64,000 bases of DNA from Halomonas sp. (GCF_020832045.1 NZ_JAFIFK010000031.1:51023-115022), one strand, 5' to 3'. Shown: positions 50,068 through 63,635, counted from the first letter of the stretch. Made by a program: numbers and translations. Notes: a model not told the origin generated them from the sequence alone.

Positions 50068-50970
50068 TTGGTCGACCCCGACGCCAACTTCGACGACTTC
50101 CTGCCCGAGGCGCTGCGCTTTCGCTCGCCCGCCCCGCTGGCGGATATCGGCGCCAACCTGACTCATGAAAGCTTTGCCGGTGACCTCGAGGCCGTGTTGC
50201 GTCGTGCCGGAGCGGCCAATGTTACCACTCTGATCGTGACCGGAACCGACCTCGCCCACGCCGAGCAGGCCGTGGAGCTGGCCCAGCGCGTTCCCGGCCT
50301 GTACGCCACCGCTGGCGTGCACCCGCACGATGCCAGCCACTGGAACGGCGACCTTGCCGCAGCCATGAGCCGACTGCATCATCGCGCCGAGGTGGTGGCA
50401 GTGGGCGAGTGCGGCCTCGACTTCAACCGCAACTTCTCCACCCCGCCGGAGCAGGAACGCGCCTTCGAGGCCCAACTGGCCCTCGCGGCACAGAGCCGCA
50501 AGCCGCTGTTCATCCACGAGCGCGATGCCGGTCGCCGCATGCGCGATATGCTGCGAGCCTGGCGCGACGATATCAGCGATGCCGTCGTTCACTGTTTCAC
50601 CGCCGACCGCGATACACTGCACGGCTATCTCGACCTGGATCTGCACATCGGCTTGACGGGGTGGATCTGCGACGAGCGACGCGGCCATCATCTGCGCGAA
50701 CTGGTGAGGGACATTCCACTCGAGCGGCTGATGGTGGAAACCGACTGCCCTTATCTACTGCCGCGCGATTTACCTGCCAAACTCAAGGGCAGGCGCCACG
50801 AGCCGGCCCTGCTGCCTTGGATCGTGCGCGAGATAGCCCACTGGCGAGGCAACACCGAGACAGAGCTGGCCCACGCCACCAGTGACACAGCGAGACGCTT
50901 CTTTCGCCTGCCCATGGCAAGCGAAGCTCAAGATATTGGCCGTACCCAACAGGAGTCGCGAAATGGCTGA
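50068..50970 (+). CDS. tatD: TatD-type 3'-5' exonuclease/metal hydrolase
   Basis: Metal-dependent nuclease of the amidohydrolase fold. About 300 residues; after an N-terminal extension of about 25 it follows E. coli TatD closely: ADIGANLTHESF, AGVHPHDASHW, GECGLDFNRNFSTPPEQERAF, IHERDAG, HCFTA, LTGWICDERRG and ETDCPYLLPRDL. Metal ligands in these blocks are retained. The TTG at 50068 is preceded by AAAGGAG at seven bases; an ATG 24 bases upstream has no ribosome site. It overlaps the next gene by eight bases. Confidence 0.92.
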   Translation: MVDPDANFDDFLPEALRFRSPAPLADIGANLTHESFAGDLEAVLRRAGAANVTTLIVTGTDLAHAEQAVELAQRVPGLYATAGVHPHDASHWNGDLAAAMSRLHHRAEVVAVGECGLDFNRNFSTPPEQERAFEAQLALAAQSRKPLFIHERDAGRRMRDMLRAWRDDISDAVVHCFTADRDTLHGYLDLDLHIGLTGWICDERRGHHLRELVRDIPLERLMVETDCPYLLPRDLPAKLKGRRHEPALLPWIVREIAHWRGNTETELAHATSDTARRFFRLPMASEAQDIGRTQQESRNG

Positions 50971-51439
50971 CATACCCGGATTCATCGCCGTCGAGACCGG
51001 AGACGACAGCGATCTGCCTTTGGCCATTGCCTGGGTACTGTCCGACGGTCGCATCAAGCACACCTTGATCCAGCCCGACGATGACTGGCTAGACGAGGAG
51101 TTCAATGAACTCAACGGCTATAGCCTGGAAGAGTTGCACAGCTTCGGCGCCAGCCCCCTGGATGTGATCAGGGAGCTGGAGAGCGACCATTTCAACGCCA
51201 CCCTGTTCACTGCCGGGATCAGCGGCGATGAAGCCGCACTGGCACGGCTGTTCGATACCTATGGCATCGACCCCTTCGTCGAGCTGGCGCCGGCCGAGAC
51301 CCTCTACCCCGGCCTGTCGGCGGGAGAGTGGAGCCGGGCGCGCAATGAGCTGTTCGGCGAGATGGGGCTAGAGCCGCTACGGCCCGAGCACGAGGTCGAG
51401 GTGATGCTGCGCCTGCACGAGCGACTAGGCGCTGAGTGA
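50963..51439 (+). CDS. Hypothetical acidic protein downstream of tatD
   Basis: A 158-residue, strongly acidic soluble protein. The N-terminus GFIAVETGDDSDLPLAIAWVLSDGRIKHTLIQPDDDW resembles the opening of exonuclease-type (RNase H-like) folds, but I see no complete DEDD set, so function is left open. Its ATG lies inside the end of tatD (8-base overlap), implying translational coupling. Its last 15 bases overlap the convergent acyltransferase gene. Confidence 0.7.
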   Translation: MADIPGFIAVETGDDSDLPLAIAWVLSDGRIKHTLIQPDDDWLDEEFNELNGYSLEELHSFGASPLDVIRELESDHFNATLFTAGISGDEAALARLFDTYGIDPFVELAPAETLYPGLSAGEWSRARNELFGEMGLEPLRPEHEVEVMLRLHERLGAE

Positions 51440-52515
51440 CGCCGTCGGCGCCCTCTCCAGCAGCCACTCACGCTGCTCGGGAATCCCCATGCAGACCAGC
51501 CGTGGCTCCTCGGCCTGAAGCCGTTGGAAGCTGGCCTTGTCATCCAACCCCTTCCAGCCGAGTTGAATCAACGCCTGGGCCGTGGCGCCGCCCAGCGTGG
51601 CCCCGGGTCCGGGAATCACGATACGATCCGGCGCGAACTCGCGCACACCCACCCGGATCGCCGCGGTGAAGTCATACGGCGTCACCAGCTGTTCGCCCAG
51701 AGTGTAGTCCCACAGCTGCTCGGGGTCGGTGCTCCACGGCGTCCAGATATGACCGCGCCCATCGATCATCGGCACCTCAGGGGCACGCAACGGCAAGCTT
51801 GCCAGCTCGCGGCGCGCTTCACGCTTTACCCCTTCCTGCAGTGGCGTATGGAAGGCGGCGTGCTGATGCAACCGCAGCGGAAAACGCTCGCGGGTTGGCA
51901 GTGCCTCGGTCAGACGCGCCAGCCCCGCCTCGTTGCCGCCGAAGACCAGCATGCCGCCCAGGTCGATGGAGAGATGGAGCTCCGCCCCTTCCTGGTCATG
52001 GATGCGCTCGATCAGCCCCAGCAGCTCGCGGCGTAGCGCCCAGTCCGGCCGCCACGCCTCGTCGACCCAGGGATAGATGACCTGCCCCCCGGCCAGGGTC
52101 TCCTGCATTCTCAGCCCCATGGTACCGATCAGGTGCAGCGCCGCGTCCGGCGCCAGGGCGCCGGCCGCCGCCAGGGCGATGTACCAGCCCATGGAGTTGC
52201 CGGTCACCGCCACCACCTCGTAGTGCTCGCGGTCGATGGCCAGCAGGTCGGCCCAGGCGCAGGCATAGATCAGCGGCGCGGCGTGCTCGCCGCGCCCGTG
52301 TAGGCTCTGGCGGAAAGGCGTCTCGCCATCCAGCTCCGAGAGCGTAGGCATGCCGGCCTCGCGGCGCATGGCATCGAAGCATGACAGCCACTCGCTGCCA
52401 CCCGCCAGGCGGTTAAGCGTGCCCCACTCGGCAGCGTTGTAGGTGCCGCGGCCGGGGCAAACGATCAGCAGCCGCTCTCGGACCGCCCCGCTGACACAAT
52501 TGTCGCGCACCTGAC

Positions 52516-52519
<4 letters not shown>
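51425..52519 (-). CDS. Malonyltransferase-like acyltransferase
   Basis: A 364-residue protein with the FabD-type acyltransferase fold. Nucleophile Ser109 lies in GNSMG, where FabD has GHSLG. Arg137 is in MGLRMQ, and the catalytic-type His224 is in AAFHTP. The oxyanion Gln of the PGQG loop is replaced (PGRG, 22-25), and the family His before the nucleophile is Asn. It should transfer an acyl group, but carrier and substrate are unknown. It overlaps the stop of the E1-fusion gene by four bases (ATGA), so the two are translationally coupled and probably work together. Confidence 0.8.
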
Positions 52520-54744
<2,225 letters not shown>

Positions 54745-54808
54745 GCTGACTCCAACGGCAGGAAAGGATATGACCTACAGCCTAGCGTGCCTGGCAGTCA
54801 AAGCGATA

Positions 54809-54832
54809 ATATCGATATCCTGCCCCAGATAT
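54809..54832. promoter_or_regulatory. Palindromic elements between E1-fusion and lysR genes
   Basis: ATATCGATAT (54809-54818) is a perfect palindrome, and ATATC-N8-GATAT (54815-54832) is an overlapping inverted repeat. Both lie in the 99-bp divergent gap, just before the lysR start, as LysR-type sites commonly do. Confidence 0.45.
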
Positions 54833-54843
54833 AGATTCCGACT

Positions 54844-55695
54844 ATGGATATTCGTAGCCTGCGCTACTTCATTGCCGCCTACGAGGGTGGCTCGATCAGT
54901 GCCGCTGCCCGCCGTTGCCACGTGGCGCAGCCTTCCATCTCGACAGCGCTGGCGCAGCTGGAAGAGCGCCTGAATACCCCCCTGTTCGAACGTCATCGGC
55001 GAGGCATTACGCCCACCGAAGAAGGCCACCGACTCTACCCCCTGGCACGCCAGGTCAGTGAAGACCTGAACGCCATCAGCCGACTTTTCAACTCCTCGGC
55101 ACCCGCAACGCCGGTGCGCCTGGGCCTGATGCGCTCACTGGGCGCCAACCGCATGACCACGCTGCTCAAGGAGTACATCGGCCAGGGCGACAATCTGGCG
55201 CTGACCCTGGTCAACCCCGAAGAGCGCTGCGACGCCAGAATCATCGGCGAGCAGGACCTGGCACAGGGCGAGGCCTTTCAACCCATCTGGCACGACAGCT
55301 ACCTGCTGGCACTGCCCAGCGGGCACCCGCTGGTACTCAAGGAGACGCTGACGCTGGACGAGCTGGATGGACTGCCCTTTATCTGGCGCCATCCCTGCGC
55401 CGCCATGGAGCAGTTGGCGTCGGCACTCAGCGGAGCCGGCATACGCTGTCAGGTGAGGGCTCGCCTGCGCACCATCGAATATACTCTGGGACTGGTAGCA
55501 GCCGGGGTCGGCGCCTCTCTGGTACCGGCCTGGCCGGAGATTCTCACGCATCCGGACGTTCAGTGTCGCCCGCTCGCCGAACTCGAGATCCGCCAAACCA
55601 TCGGCGTGGCCTATTCCTCGCGCCAGCCCATGCCGGCATTGCAGCCTCTGCTTCAGCTCGGCAGGCAGGCGTGGGAAGCGGCTGGCATGGCCTGA
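54844..55695 (+). CDS. LysR-family regulator
   Basis: A 283-residue LTTR. The N-terminal helix-turn-helix is DIRSLRYFIAAYEGGSISAAARRCHVAQPSISTALAQLEERLNTPLFER, followed by a periplasmic-binding-like effector domain. Divergent to the E1-fusion/acyltransferase genes, which it probably controls. No strong ribosome site. Its 3' end overlaps the convergent epmC gene by 43 bases. Confidence 0.9.
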   Translation: MDIRSLRYFIAAYEGGSISAAARRCHVAQPSISTALAQLEERLNTPLFERHRRGITPTEEGHRLYPLARQVSEDLNAISRLFNSSAPATPVRLGLMRSLGANRMTTLLKEYIGQGDNLALTLVNPEERCDARIIGEQDLAQGEAFQPIWHDSYLLALPSGHPLVLKETLTLDELDGLPFIWRHPCAAMEQLASALSGAGIRCQVRARLRTIEYTLGLVAAGVGASLVPAWPEILTHPDVQCRPLAELEIRQTIGVAYSSRQPMPALQPLLQLGRQAWEAAGMA

Positions 55696-56237
55696 TCCAT
55701 CGCTTCGAGTCCATGAGCGATGGCGCGCTCGACAGACGCCCTCTGCTGATAGAACGCCTTGAGAGCGGCATGAAAAGCTGCCGCCCGGGACGGCAGTCCC
55801 TCACGCTCGTAGCGTGCTGCCCGAGCGGCAACACGAGCCTGAAAGGCATCGCGATCGACGTCGGCTTCTCCACCCAGGTTGTCGACGCTGACGTGAAAGC
55901 GCAGCCCGCAGGCCCGAGAGAAGAGCATTTCCAGCGCCTGGGGAGCCACTTCCGCCGACTCGAAGCTGCGCTGCTGTTCGGCACTACGCCCATCGGGGTG
56001 GTACCAATAGCCGTAATCCACCAGTAGACGACGCCGGTTGCCGGCGATACACCAATGGCTGATTTCATGCAGCGCACTGGCGTAAAAGCCCCGCGCAAAG
56101 ATGACCCGATGCCACGGGCTCTCTTCATCGGCAGGCAAATAGAGCGGCTCGTCACCGCCGCGCACCAAGCGAGTATCGAAGCGCTGCTTGAAGAGGCCGT
56201 CGAACAGAGAAATCACGTCCTCTAGGCGATGGGTCAC
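55653..56237 (-). CDS. epmC: Elongation factor P hydroxylase
   Basis: Hydroxylates the beta-lysyl-lysine modification of EF-P. The 194-residue protein follows E. coli EpmC through DDEPLYLPAD-like, VIFARGFYASALHEISHWCIAG, DYGYWYHPDGR and VAPQALEMLF. Metal-binding His residues lie in HEISHW. A GTG at 56237 is preceded by GGAG; an ATG five codons upstream (56252) lacks a ribosome site. No epmA or epmB is in the window. Confidence 0.93.
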   Translation of the reverse strand: MTHRLEDVISLFDGLFKQRFDTRLVRGGDEPLYLPADEESPWHRVIFARGFYASALHEISHWCIAGNRRRLLVDYGYWYHPDGRSAEQQRSFESAEVAPQALEMLFSRACGLRFHVSVDNLGGEADVDRDAFQARVAARAARYEREGLPSRAAAFHAALKAFYQQRASVERAIAHGLEAMDQAMPAASHACLPS

Positions 56238-56357
56238 GGGTTCTCCATGCATGACAGAGTGTTAAGCCAGTATATGCGAGTCGATGACGCAGCGAAATCC
56301 AGCAGATGTTGCTAACATATTCCGTTTCCCTGGTGCACTGACAGACTCTCATTACGC

Positions 56358-57818
56358 ATGGAGCCCCCCTTGGCAACGTTCTTCACCGATCTGCTGAGAG
56401 TCAGCCGCACTGAGACGCGGCCCCTGGTACGACTGGCCCTTCCCATCTGCGGCGCTCAACTGGCCCAGGCCGGCATGAGCGTTGCCGATGTGATGATGAC
56501 TGGGCGCCTGAGTGCCACCGACCTGGCCGCCGTCTCGGTGGGTTCCAGCCTGTGGCTGCCGCTAATGCTGTTCATGACCGGCACACTGATGGGCCTGACG
56601 CCTATCGTCGCTCATTTACTCGGAGCCGGCTCCACCGATCGCATTCGGCCGAGCGTGCACCAGGCACTGTGGGTTGCTCTTGCCCTGGGCCTGGTATCGG
56701 CGTGGTTGCTATGGTTCGCCGTCATGCCTATCTTTCACGCAATGGACGTCCCCCCGGAGGTCGCCCATCGCTCGGCGGCCTACCTCTCCGCCGTCGCCTT
56801 CGGCATGCCGGGCGTGGCGCTGTTTCAAGCGCTACGCGCTTTTTCAGACGGCATGAATCATACCCGTCCGGCACTGTGGATCAGTCTGGTGGGGCTCGGG
56901 GTCAACATTCCCAGTAATTTCGTGCTGATCTATGGCGGCGATGGGCTCACCGCCCTGTTCGGCGACTGGCTGCCGGCCTGGGTACAGGCTCTGCCGGCCA
57001 TGGGCGCACTCGGCTGTGGCATCGCCACCGCTCTTTCCATGTGGGTCATGTGCCTGGCCATGATTCTCTACACCCGCCGCTCCCGGGCCTATGGCAATGT
57101 CGAGCTCTGGCACTCCCCTGCCCCGCCACGCTGGCGTTTGATTGGGGAGCTGCTTCACGTCGGGGTCCCCATTGGCGTAGCGATCTTCGTCGAAGTCACG
57201 CTGTTTACCCTGATCTCGCTATTCATTGCCAGCCTCGGTGAAGTGACGGTGGCCGCGCATCAGGTCGCATTGAACTACACCTCCATTCTGTTCATGCTGC
57301 CATTGGCACTGAGCATGGCGTTGACCGTGAGGGTCGGCAACACCCTGGGGCAGGGCAAGGCCGAGCTGGCCCGCATGGTAGCCTGGAACGGTGTCCTGGT
57401 CTCAGTACTGATTGCACTGTTCAACAGTGCTCTTCTGTGGTTCACGGCAGAGCCGGTCATGGCGCTCTACACTCACGATACTGCCGTTCAACGCCTGGCG
57501 CTTTCGCTGATCCTGCTGGCCATGCTTTATCAGATATCCGACTCGCTCCAGGTCAATCTGGCCGGCGCCCTGAGAGGCTACAAGGACACTCGCATCATCA
57601 TGGTCATCACCCTCTTCGCCTACTGGGCGGTGGGCCTGGCCGGTGGCCACTGGCTGGGCACTCGCGGCGTTCCCGGTTGGAGCGAGCCACTCGGGGTACA
57701 CGGCTACTGGATCGGCCTTATCGCCGGGCTTACCGTGGCGGCAATGCTTCTGAGTGAGCGGCTGCGTCGCAGAGCCAAAGGAGTCGCGCATGGCAAGCAG
57801 GAAATTCCGCCGGACTGA
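56358..57818 (+). CDS. MATE-family efflux transporter (NorM/MdtK-like)
   Basis: A 486-residue inner-membrane protein with 12 predicted helices in two MATE repeats. RLALPICGAQLAQAGMSVADVMMTGRLSATDLAAVS is the typical first-helix region. Members export cationic drugs with Na+ or H+. The ATG at 56358 lacks a ribosome site; a TTG four codons later is preceded by GGAG and may be the true start. Its end overlaps the next gene by 29 bases in another frame. Confidence 0.93.
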   Translation: MEPPLATFFTDLLRVSRTETRPLVRLALPICGAQLAQAGMSVADVMMTGRLSATDLAAVSVGSSLWLPLMLFMTGTLMGLTPIVAHLLGAGSTDRIRPSVHQALWVALALGLVSAWLLWFAVMPIFHAMDVPPEVAHRSAAYLSAVAFGMPGVALFQALRAFSDGMNHTRPALWISLVGLGVNIPSNFVLIYGGDGLTALFGDWLPAWVQALPAMGALGCGIATALSMWVMCLAMILYTRRSRAYGNVELWHSPAPPRWRLIGELLHVGVPIGVAIFVEVTLFTLISLFIASLGEVTVAAHQVALNYTSILFMLPLALSMALTVRVGNTLGQGKAELARMVAWNGVLVSVLIALFNSALLWFTAEPVMALYTHDTAVQRLALSLILLAMLYQISDSLQVNLAGALRGYKDTRIIMVITLFAYWAVGLAGGHWLGTRGVPGWSEPLGVHGYWIGLIAGLTVAAMLLSERLRRRAKGVAHGKQEIPPD

Positions 57819-58842
57819 CCCGGGGCGCTACCTGTCAGTCGTTCTGCTCATGCTGCTGTTGACGGGCTGCGGGAGTGGCGGGGAAGGCGAGGCCAAGCTG
57901 GTGGAGTATCAACGAGCATTGGCCGAGGCACTGGGGCAACCGCCCCCGGACCGCAACGACCCGCCCAATATCGGCGCCTTTCCCGAGCGCGCTGAGCGCC
58001 TCTTCGATATCGCCGAGACCCGAGAGGGCATGCGCAATGTCTATGCCCTGCGCGAGTGCGGTGTCACCTCGCTCGTGGCCGCTCGCAATAATCAGCTCGG
58101 GCGCGTGGCACCGCCCAGTCAGCAGTGGATCTATGAACTCGAACTCTGGCGGCGTCTACATGGCTGCTGGGAGAGCGATGTGCCTGCCGCGCTTTCGCCC
58201 GGAGACCGCGAGCGTCTCGAGCGCCTGACGCGCATCAAGACCGAGCAACTCCCCAATGTCAGTTGGAACAGCCTGTTCGACTCAGAAGAGTGGGTGCGCA
58301 ACTTTTCTCGTGCCAGCTCACCGCTGGCGCCTGGCGATACCCGTGGCATCGAAGCCCAACTCGAGGCCATTGGCTGGTTGCAACAAGCCACTCTCAATCA
58401 GTTCAACCCCGAATGGCAGCATGAATCGAGCACGCTGGAAAACCATCTCAAATCACTGCGCAGTCGGCCCTTCACTGCAGAACTATTGCGCGCCCTCATG
58501 CTCGCCGAGCAGCGTCTGAATGAAGCGAACCAGCTTCTCATCGCCAACCTCGAGTCTCACCAAGGCTGTACAGACCTCGCCTCGCCCCCGAGTACATTGA
58601 ACTCGCGCCTGTCCACCCTGGATGCCTTCGCGTGGCTTGCCCACCTCGAAAACCTGGCCACACGGTGGCTGAAGGCAATCGATGCCCTGCTCGAAAGCCA
58701 TGTACCTGCTCCCGACGCCGTCGCAGTGTATCGCAGCCACTGGCTCTCGCTGACGAATCCCGACGCTCCCTTGCCTGCCCTACGACAAGCTCGTGGCGAA
58801 CATGAGGACCTCTGGCAGTCCCTCATTGCACGATGCTCGTGA
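57790..58842 (+). CDS. DUF3080-like lipoprotein
   Basis: A 350-residue lipoprotein precursor with a basic N-terminus, hydrophobic segment and lipobox LTGC (Cys27). The helical mature part with ECGVTSLVAARNNQLGRVAPPSQQWIYE is, from memory, the DUF3080 family. Function unknown. AAAGGAG precedes the ATG, which lies inside the MATE gene end, so the two are probably co-expressed. Confidence 0.78.
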   Translation: MASRKFRRTDPGRYLSVVLLMLLLTGCGSGGEGEAKLVEYQRALAEALGQPPPDRNDPPNIGAFPERAERLFDIAETREGMRNVYALRECGVTSLVAARNNQLGRVAPPSQQWIYELELWRRLHGCWESDVPAALSPGDRERLERLTRIKTEQLPNVSWNSLFDSEEWVRNFSRASSPLAPGDTRGIEAQLEAIGWLQQATLNQFNPEWQHESSTLENHLKSLRSRPFTAELLRALMLAEQRLNEANQLLIANLESHQGCTDLASPPSTLNSRLSTLDAFAWLAHLENLATRWLKAIDALLESHVPAPDAVAVYRSHWLSLTNPDAPLPALRQARGEHEDLWQSLIARCS

Positions 58843-58977
58843 AAAAGCTGTCGCCAGGCTTAACTTATATGGCGACTCTGTGATATTGGTGATGCAAGAA
58901 GGTAGGAGTCGATCCCGTCAGCCTTGCCGCAGCCGTGACCTTTCCGCTCGGCCCATGCAGAATCTGGAGGGAGAAAC

Positions 58978-59691
58978 ATGGGTATGTCACTGTCACCCCG
59001 CCCTGCCCGGGTCATCGACCTGGAAACGATGCGCCAGAAGCTCCAGGCCAGACGACGCCTGGTTCGCCTCTCTCCCGAACTTGATGGCCTCGAGATGGTG
59101 TACAGCCTCGCTTCGGACCCGGACTCCCTCTACGGCATGCCCATCCTCGCCTGGGGGCTGCGCGAAGATGGCGATGTCGTCGGACTGGTGCCCTGGATGG
59201 AAACGTTGACCCCCTGCCATCAGCTTGACGATCCCGATCATGGCTGCTTCGTTGGCTATCGCGATCCCGAGACCGAAGAGCTGCTTGACGGCCCCCCGCC
59301 CCACAAGGCCTGCGAACTCGAGCATGCCGCCGCCTATTTCGATTACGAAGAGACGCGCGACATCACGCTCATCCAGCAGATCCCCGACACCCAGGGCACT
59401 CACGCTCTGTGCATCGACGACGACAGTCGCCCCTGGCAGCTAAAGCAGGTATTCGGCTGGCGCCTCTACAGCGACGGCCACGTGGACGCACTGCTGGCGG
59501 ACGAATCCCTGATCGACACCACGCCGATCCTGCCCGGTGACGCCTGCCTCTATCCTGGACGCAGCCGTCACCGGATGGTCTATTTCTTCCAGCGCAGCAT
59601 CGCCAACCGTATCCGCGAACAGGATCCCGGCACTCTGGAAGCCCTGGCGCTGATGGTCATGCCTCCATCCACCCCGCCGACAGCCGACTAA
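58978..59691 (+). CDS. Hypothetical acidic protein
   Basis: A 237-residue soluble, Asp/Glu-rich protein. I recognise no domain. Segments GMPILAWGLREDGDVVGLVPWMETLTPCHQ and FGWRLYSDGHVDALLADE suggest a repeated beta-strand pattern. GGAGGGAG precedes the ATG. Probably restricted to halomonads or relatives. Confidence 0.7.
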   Translation: MGMSLSPRPARVIDLETMRQKLQARRRLVRLSPELDGLEMVYSLASDPDSLYGMPILAWGLREDGDVVGLVPWMETLTPCHQLDDPDHGCFVGYRDPETEELLDGPPPHKACELEHAAAYFDYEETRDITLIQQIPDTQGTHALCIDDDSRPWQLKQVFGWRLYSDGHVDALLADESLIDTTPILPGDACLYPGRSRHRMVYFFQRSIANRIREQDPGTLEALALMVMPPSTPPTAD

Positions 59692-59724
59692 GCGCTAGAG
59701 TGAGCCAGAAGGGGTGGCAGTACA

Positions 59725-59976
59725 TCAGCCTAAACGGATAAAGTAAAAGTAGTGACCATCCGACTCCTCCTGGGCCATCAACTCGTGGCCCAGGAAGCTA
59801 CAAAACTTGGGCACGTCACGGGTTGTCGCTGGATCCGTCGCCACCACCTTGAGGATCTCTCCAGGACTCATGTCACGCACCTTGTTGTGCATCAGCATGA
59901 TGGGTTCCGGACAGTAGAGACCGGTCGTGTCAAGCTCGACCTGATGGGCGGGCTGCGAGTCGGCGGTATTCGTCAT
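59725..59976 (-). CDS. tusA: Sulfur carrier protein TusA
   Basis: An 83-residue sulfurtransferase that accepts sulfur as a persulfide on Cys22 (GLYCPEP) and relays it to tRNA 2-thiouridine synthesis. The [19 protein letters not shown] region is typical. CCGAGG precedes the ATG. Divergent from the ABM-like gene, with only 29 bp between starts. Confidence 0.95.
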   Translation of the reverse strand: MTNTADSQPAHQVELDTTGLYCPEPIMLMHNKVRDMSPGEILKVVATDPATTRDVPKFCSFLGHELMAQEESDGHYFYFIRLG

Positions 59977-60005
59977 CGATCGACCTCGGCGTGGGGAACT
60001 GCTAG

Positions 60006-60293
60006 ATGATAAAGATCATAATCGAACGACGCATCATGCCTGGCCTGGAAGAGGAGTACGAGGAGGCCGCACGGGAAGCCATGCGATTTTCGCTCGGTGC
60101 CAGAGGCTTCGTGGGCGGCGAGACGCTGGTCGAACGAGGCCGCAGCGATCGTCGGCTGATGATTGTCAAATGGCGCGACTTGAACGCCTGGCACGAATGG
60201 TACACCAGCGAGGAACGTTCCAGGGTAATGCAGCGCATTCTACCGTTGCTGACCGAAGACGAAACCATCCGCATCTACGAGCCGTCGTACTGA
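60006..60293 (+). CDS. ABM-domain (dimeric alpha-beta barrel) protein
   Basis: A 95-residue protein resembling the antibiotic-biosynthesis monooxygenase fold: [24 protein letters not shown], then [30 protein letters not shown]. Small members often act as monooxygenases or have unknown roles. GGGGAA lies upstream of the ATG. Divergent from tusA. Confidence 0.8.
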   Translation: MIKIIIERRIMPGLEEEYEEAAREAMRFSLGARGFVGGETLVERGRSDRRLMIVKWRDLNAWHEWYTSEERSRVMQRILPLLTEDETIRIYEPSY

Positions 60294-60321
60294 CGCTTCA
60301 GCCACACTCACGCTGCTACAG

Positions 60322-61407
60322 TCAATCCAGCAGCCTGACATGCACCGTGACCTCTTCCCTATCATGATAGAGATGCCGGCAGCGCAGCGTGGCGCGAACG
60401 CCGGCACCTTGCAACGCTTCGTCCAGCAAGGCCAGGCAGCGCTCCACCTCCTCCCAGCGCCGCTTCATAGGCAGCTTGAGGTTGAATATCGCCTCTCGAC
60501 ACCAGCGCTTGACCAGCCAGCGCTGAATCATCGCCGTGACGCGAGACGGCTTGTCGACGATATCACATACCAGCCAATCCAGCCGATGTGGCGGCTCCCA
60601 GACGAAGCCGTCTTCCTGCAAATGCTCGACCATGCCCGTGGCCATCAGATCGCCCTTCATGGGGCCATTATCAATGGCGTAGACATGCATGCCTCGGCCC
60701 ACCAGCTGCCAAGTCCATCCCCCTGGTGCAGCTCCCAGATCGGCGGCCTGCATACCCTGAGCCAGACGGGTCTCCCACTCGCCACGAGGGATGAACTCAT
60801 GCCAGGCCTCCTCGAGCTTTAGGGTCGAGCGACTTGGCGCCGCATGAGGGAAACGCAACCGCCGAATGCCGCCAGGAAGTTCGCTGCGATTACCGGGGAA
60901 ACTCATGCCCAGTTGCACGCTATTTCCATCCATCCAGAACAAATGCAAGCGTCGCCCAGCTGCTTTACGACGCAGCGCACCGCGCTTGCGCAAACCCGAT
61001 TCGAGCGGGCGCGTGAGTGCCTTGATCAGCCCCGCTAAGGCCTTGCCATCGTTGGTATCGGGCGCCTCATGCCAGATCGCATCGAAACTCCAGCCGCTCG
61101 CGACTACCTGCGACAGGATAGGCGACAGCCTGTCGTCCCGGCTCAGGTGCAAGGCGGGCAACGCCACCAGACTCTGCCGCGCAAAGACGAGCCGGTCGAA
61201 CGTCAGCTGACGATGCAGCTCGTTGGCTGGGCGCGATTCGTTGACCATGAAACGGACGAAACCAGACTGAGGCGCGAACTCAGCCTTGGCCTGCCAACCC
61301 AGGCGATGACCAAGATCCGTTAGCTCTGCCCCCAGGTCATGTTCAAAGCCGGGGCGGCAATAAAAGAGCAACTGGTCCGGCACGAGCCCCCCTCCCTTTT
61401 CAGACAT
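60322..61407 (-). CDS. rlmM: 23S rRNA C2498 2'-O-methyltransferase
   Basis: SAM-dependent enzyme that methylates C2498 of 23S rRNA. The 361-residue protein has an N-terminal THUMP-like region (LLFYCRPGFEHDLGAELTD) and a Rossmann methyltransferase domain with AADLGAAPGGWTWQLVGRGM and DNGPM. The KDKE-type tetrad region includes FNLKLPMKRRWEE. LYHDREEVTVHVR closes it as in E. coli. The ATG at 61407 has GGGAGGG upstream; a GTG eight codons in is an alternative. Confidence 0.95.
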   Translation of the reverse strand: MSEKGGGLVPDQLLFYCRPGFEHDLGAELTDLGHRLGWQAKAEFAPQSGFVRFMVNESRPANELHRQLTFDRLVFARQSLVALPALHLSRDDRLSPILSQVVASGWSFDAIWHEAPDTNDGKALAGLIKALTRPLESGLRKRGALRRKAAGRRLHLFWMDGNSVQLGMSFPGNRSELPGGIRRLRFPHAAPSRSTLKLEEAWHEFIPRGEWETRLAQGMQAADLGAAPGGWTWQLVGRGMHVYAIDNGPMKGDLMATGMVEHLQEDGFVWEPPHRLDWLVCDIVDKPSRVTAMIQRWLVKRWCREAIFNLKLPMKRRWEEVERCLALLDEALQGAGVRATLRCRHLYHDREEVTVHVRLLD

Positions 61408-61695
61408 CTCCCACCCTCCCGGTTGAGTGACCGGCGCACGAAACCCGGCATGAAACAGGACATAAGGCGTTCATTGAGGCTCGACCCACCCGGACAGGTA
61501 GTGATGAGGAAACAGGCCATTTGCGAAGGCATCCGGCATCGATTTCAACCCAGTCGCAATGAGGGAAAGTGCGGACAAGAGTAGCTGGGCTCAAGGGTTC
61601 GCTCCGGCAGATTACGAGCTGCCAATAGTATCAGCCCAGCCCAGCGCTGTCGGCATAGGCATATCGTTTAAAATACGTTTGTGAAACATCATTAA

Positions 61696-61797
61696 TGCGT
61701 GGTATTGGTGCACAGTTTTTTGTCATTTAAAAGCGATTTCGACTCATATCAATGTCTAATCCCGACATAGCCTATGCAATTGCTGCATATTGGTGCA
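61696..61797. promoter_or_regulatory. Repeated NtrC-like elements upstream of gdhA
   Basis: TGCGTGGTATTGGTGCA (61696) and TGCTGCATATTGGTGCA (61781) share TATTGGTGCA and match TGCACC-N5-GGTGCA at 9 and 10 of 12 defined positions. They stand 85 bases apart in the 433-bp AT-rich gap 61408-61840. A TATAGT at 61804-61809 is a possible -10. The regulator is uncertain; the left part of the gap shows no gene. Confidence 0.4.
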
Positions 61798-61801
61798 TTG
61801 A

Positions 61802-63193
<1,392 letters not shown>

Positions 63194-63231
63194 ACGAGCC
63201 ACATTAGCCTCACCAGAAGCAAAGCGGTCGC

Positions 63232-63260
63232 CCCCCCGGCTCTGACAAGCCGGGGGGTTT
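63232..63260 (+). terminator. Terminator of gdhA
   Basis: CCCCCCGGCT-CTGACA-AGCCGGGGGG followed by TTT; perfect ten-base stem, 38 bases after the stop. Confidence 0.85.
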
Positions 63261-63301
63261 GCTCGCTATATACCATGACTCCGCACGCCAGCTGTAACCA
63301 T

Positions 63302-63616
63302 CTATGCCGCCAACTTCAACCCCACCAGCCCGGCGAGGATCAGCACGAGGCTGAGTAGGCGCAGAGGCGATGCACTATCGCCATAGATGAGGATTCCCAG
63401 CAGCACTGTGCCGATTGCTCCAATTCCCACCCATATGGCATATGCAGTGCCCACGGGAAGCACCTTCATGGCCTGTGCCAGTAAGTAGAAACTGCCCACC
63501 ATGGCTACGATCGTGAATATGCTGGGGAGCGGGCGCGAAAATCCTTCCGACGCCTTTAGGCCCAGGGCCCAGGCAACCTCAAGCAGACCCGCCACAAACA
63601 ACAGAAACCAAGCCAT
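63302..63616 (-). CDS. sugE: SMR-family guanidinium exporter (Gdx/SugE)
   Basis: A 104-residue four-helix SMR transporter. It follows E. coli SugE closely: [21 protein letters not shown] with proton/substrate Glu13, then [25 protein letters not shown] and a GLKLAA end. SugE/Gdx proteins exchange guanidinium for protons. The guanidine-II riboswitch directly upstream confirms this assignment over the EmrE-like drug pump. An in-frame ATG three codons upstream is possible. Confidence 0.95.
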   Translation of the reverse strand: MAWFLLFVAGLLEVAWALGLKASEGFSRPLPSIFTIVAMVGSFYLLAQAMKVLPVGTAYAIWVGIGAIGTVLLGILIYGDSASPLRLLSLVLILAGLVGLKLAA

Positions 63617-63635
63617 AGCCCTCATCCATAGTCGG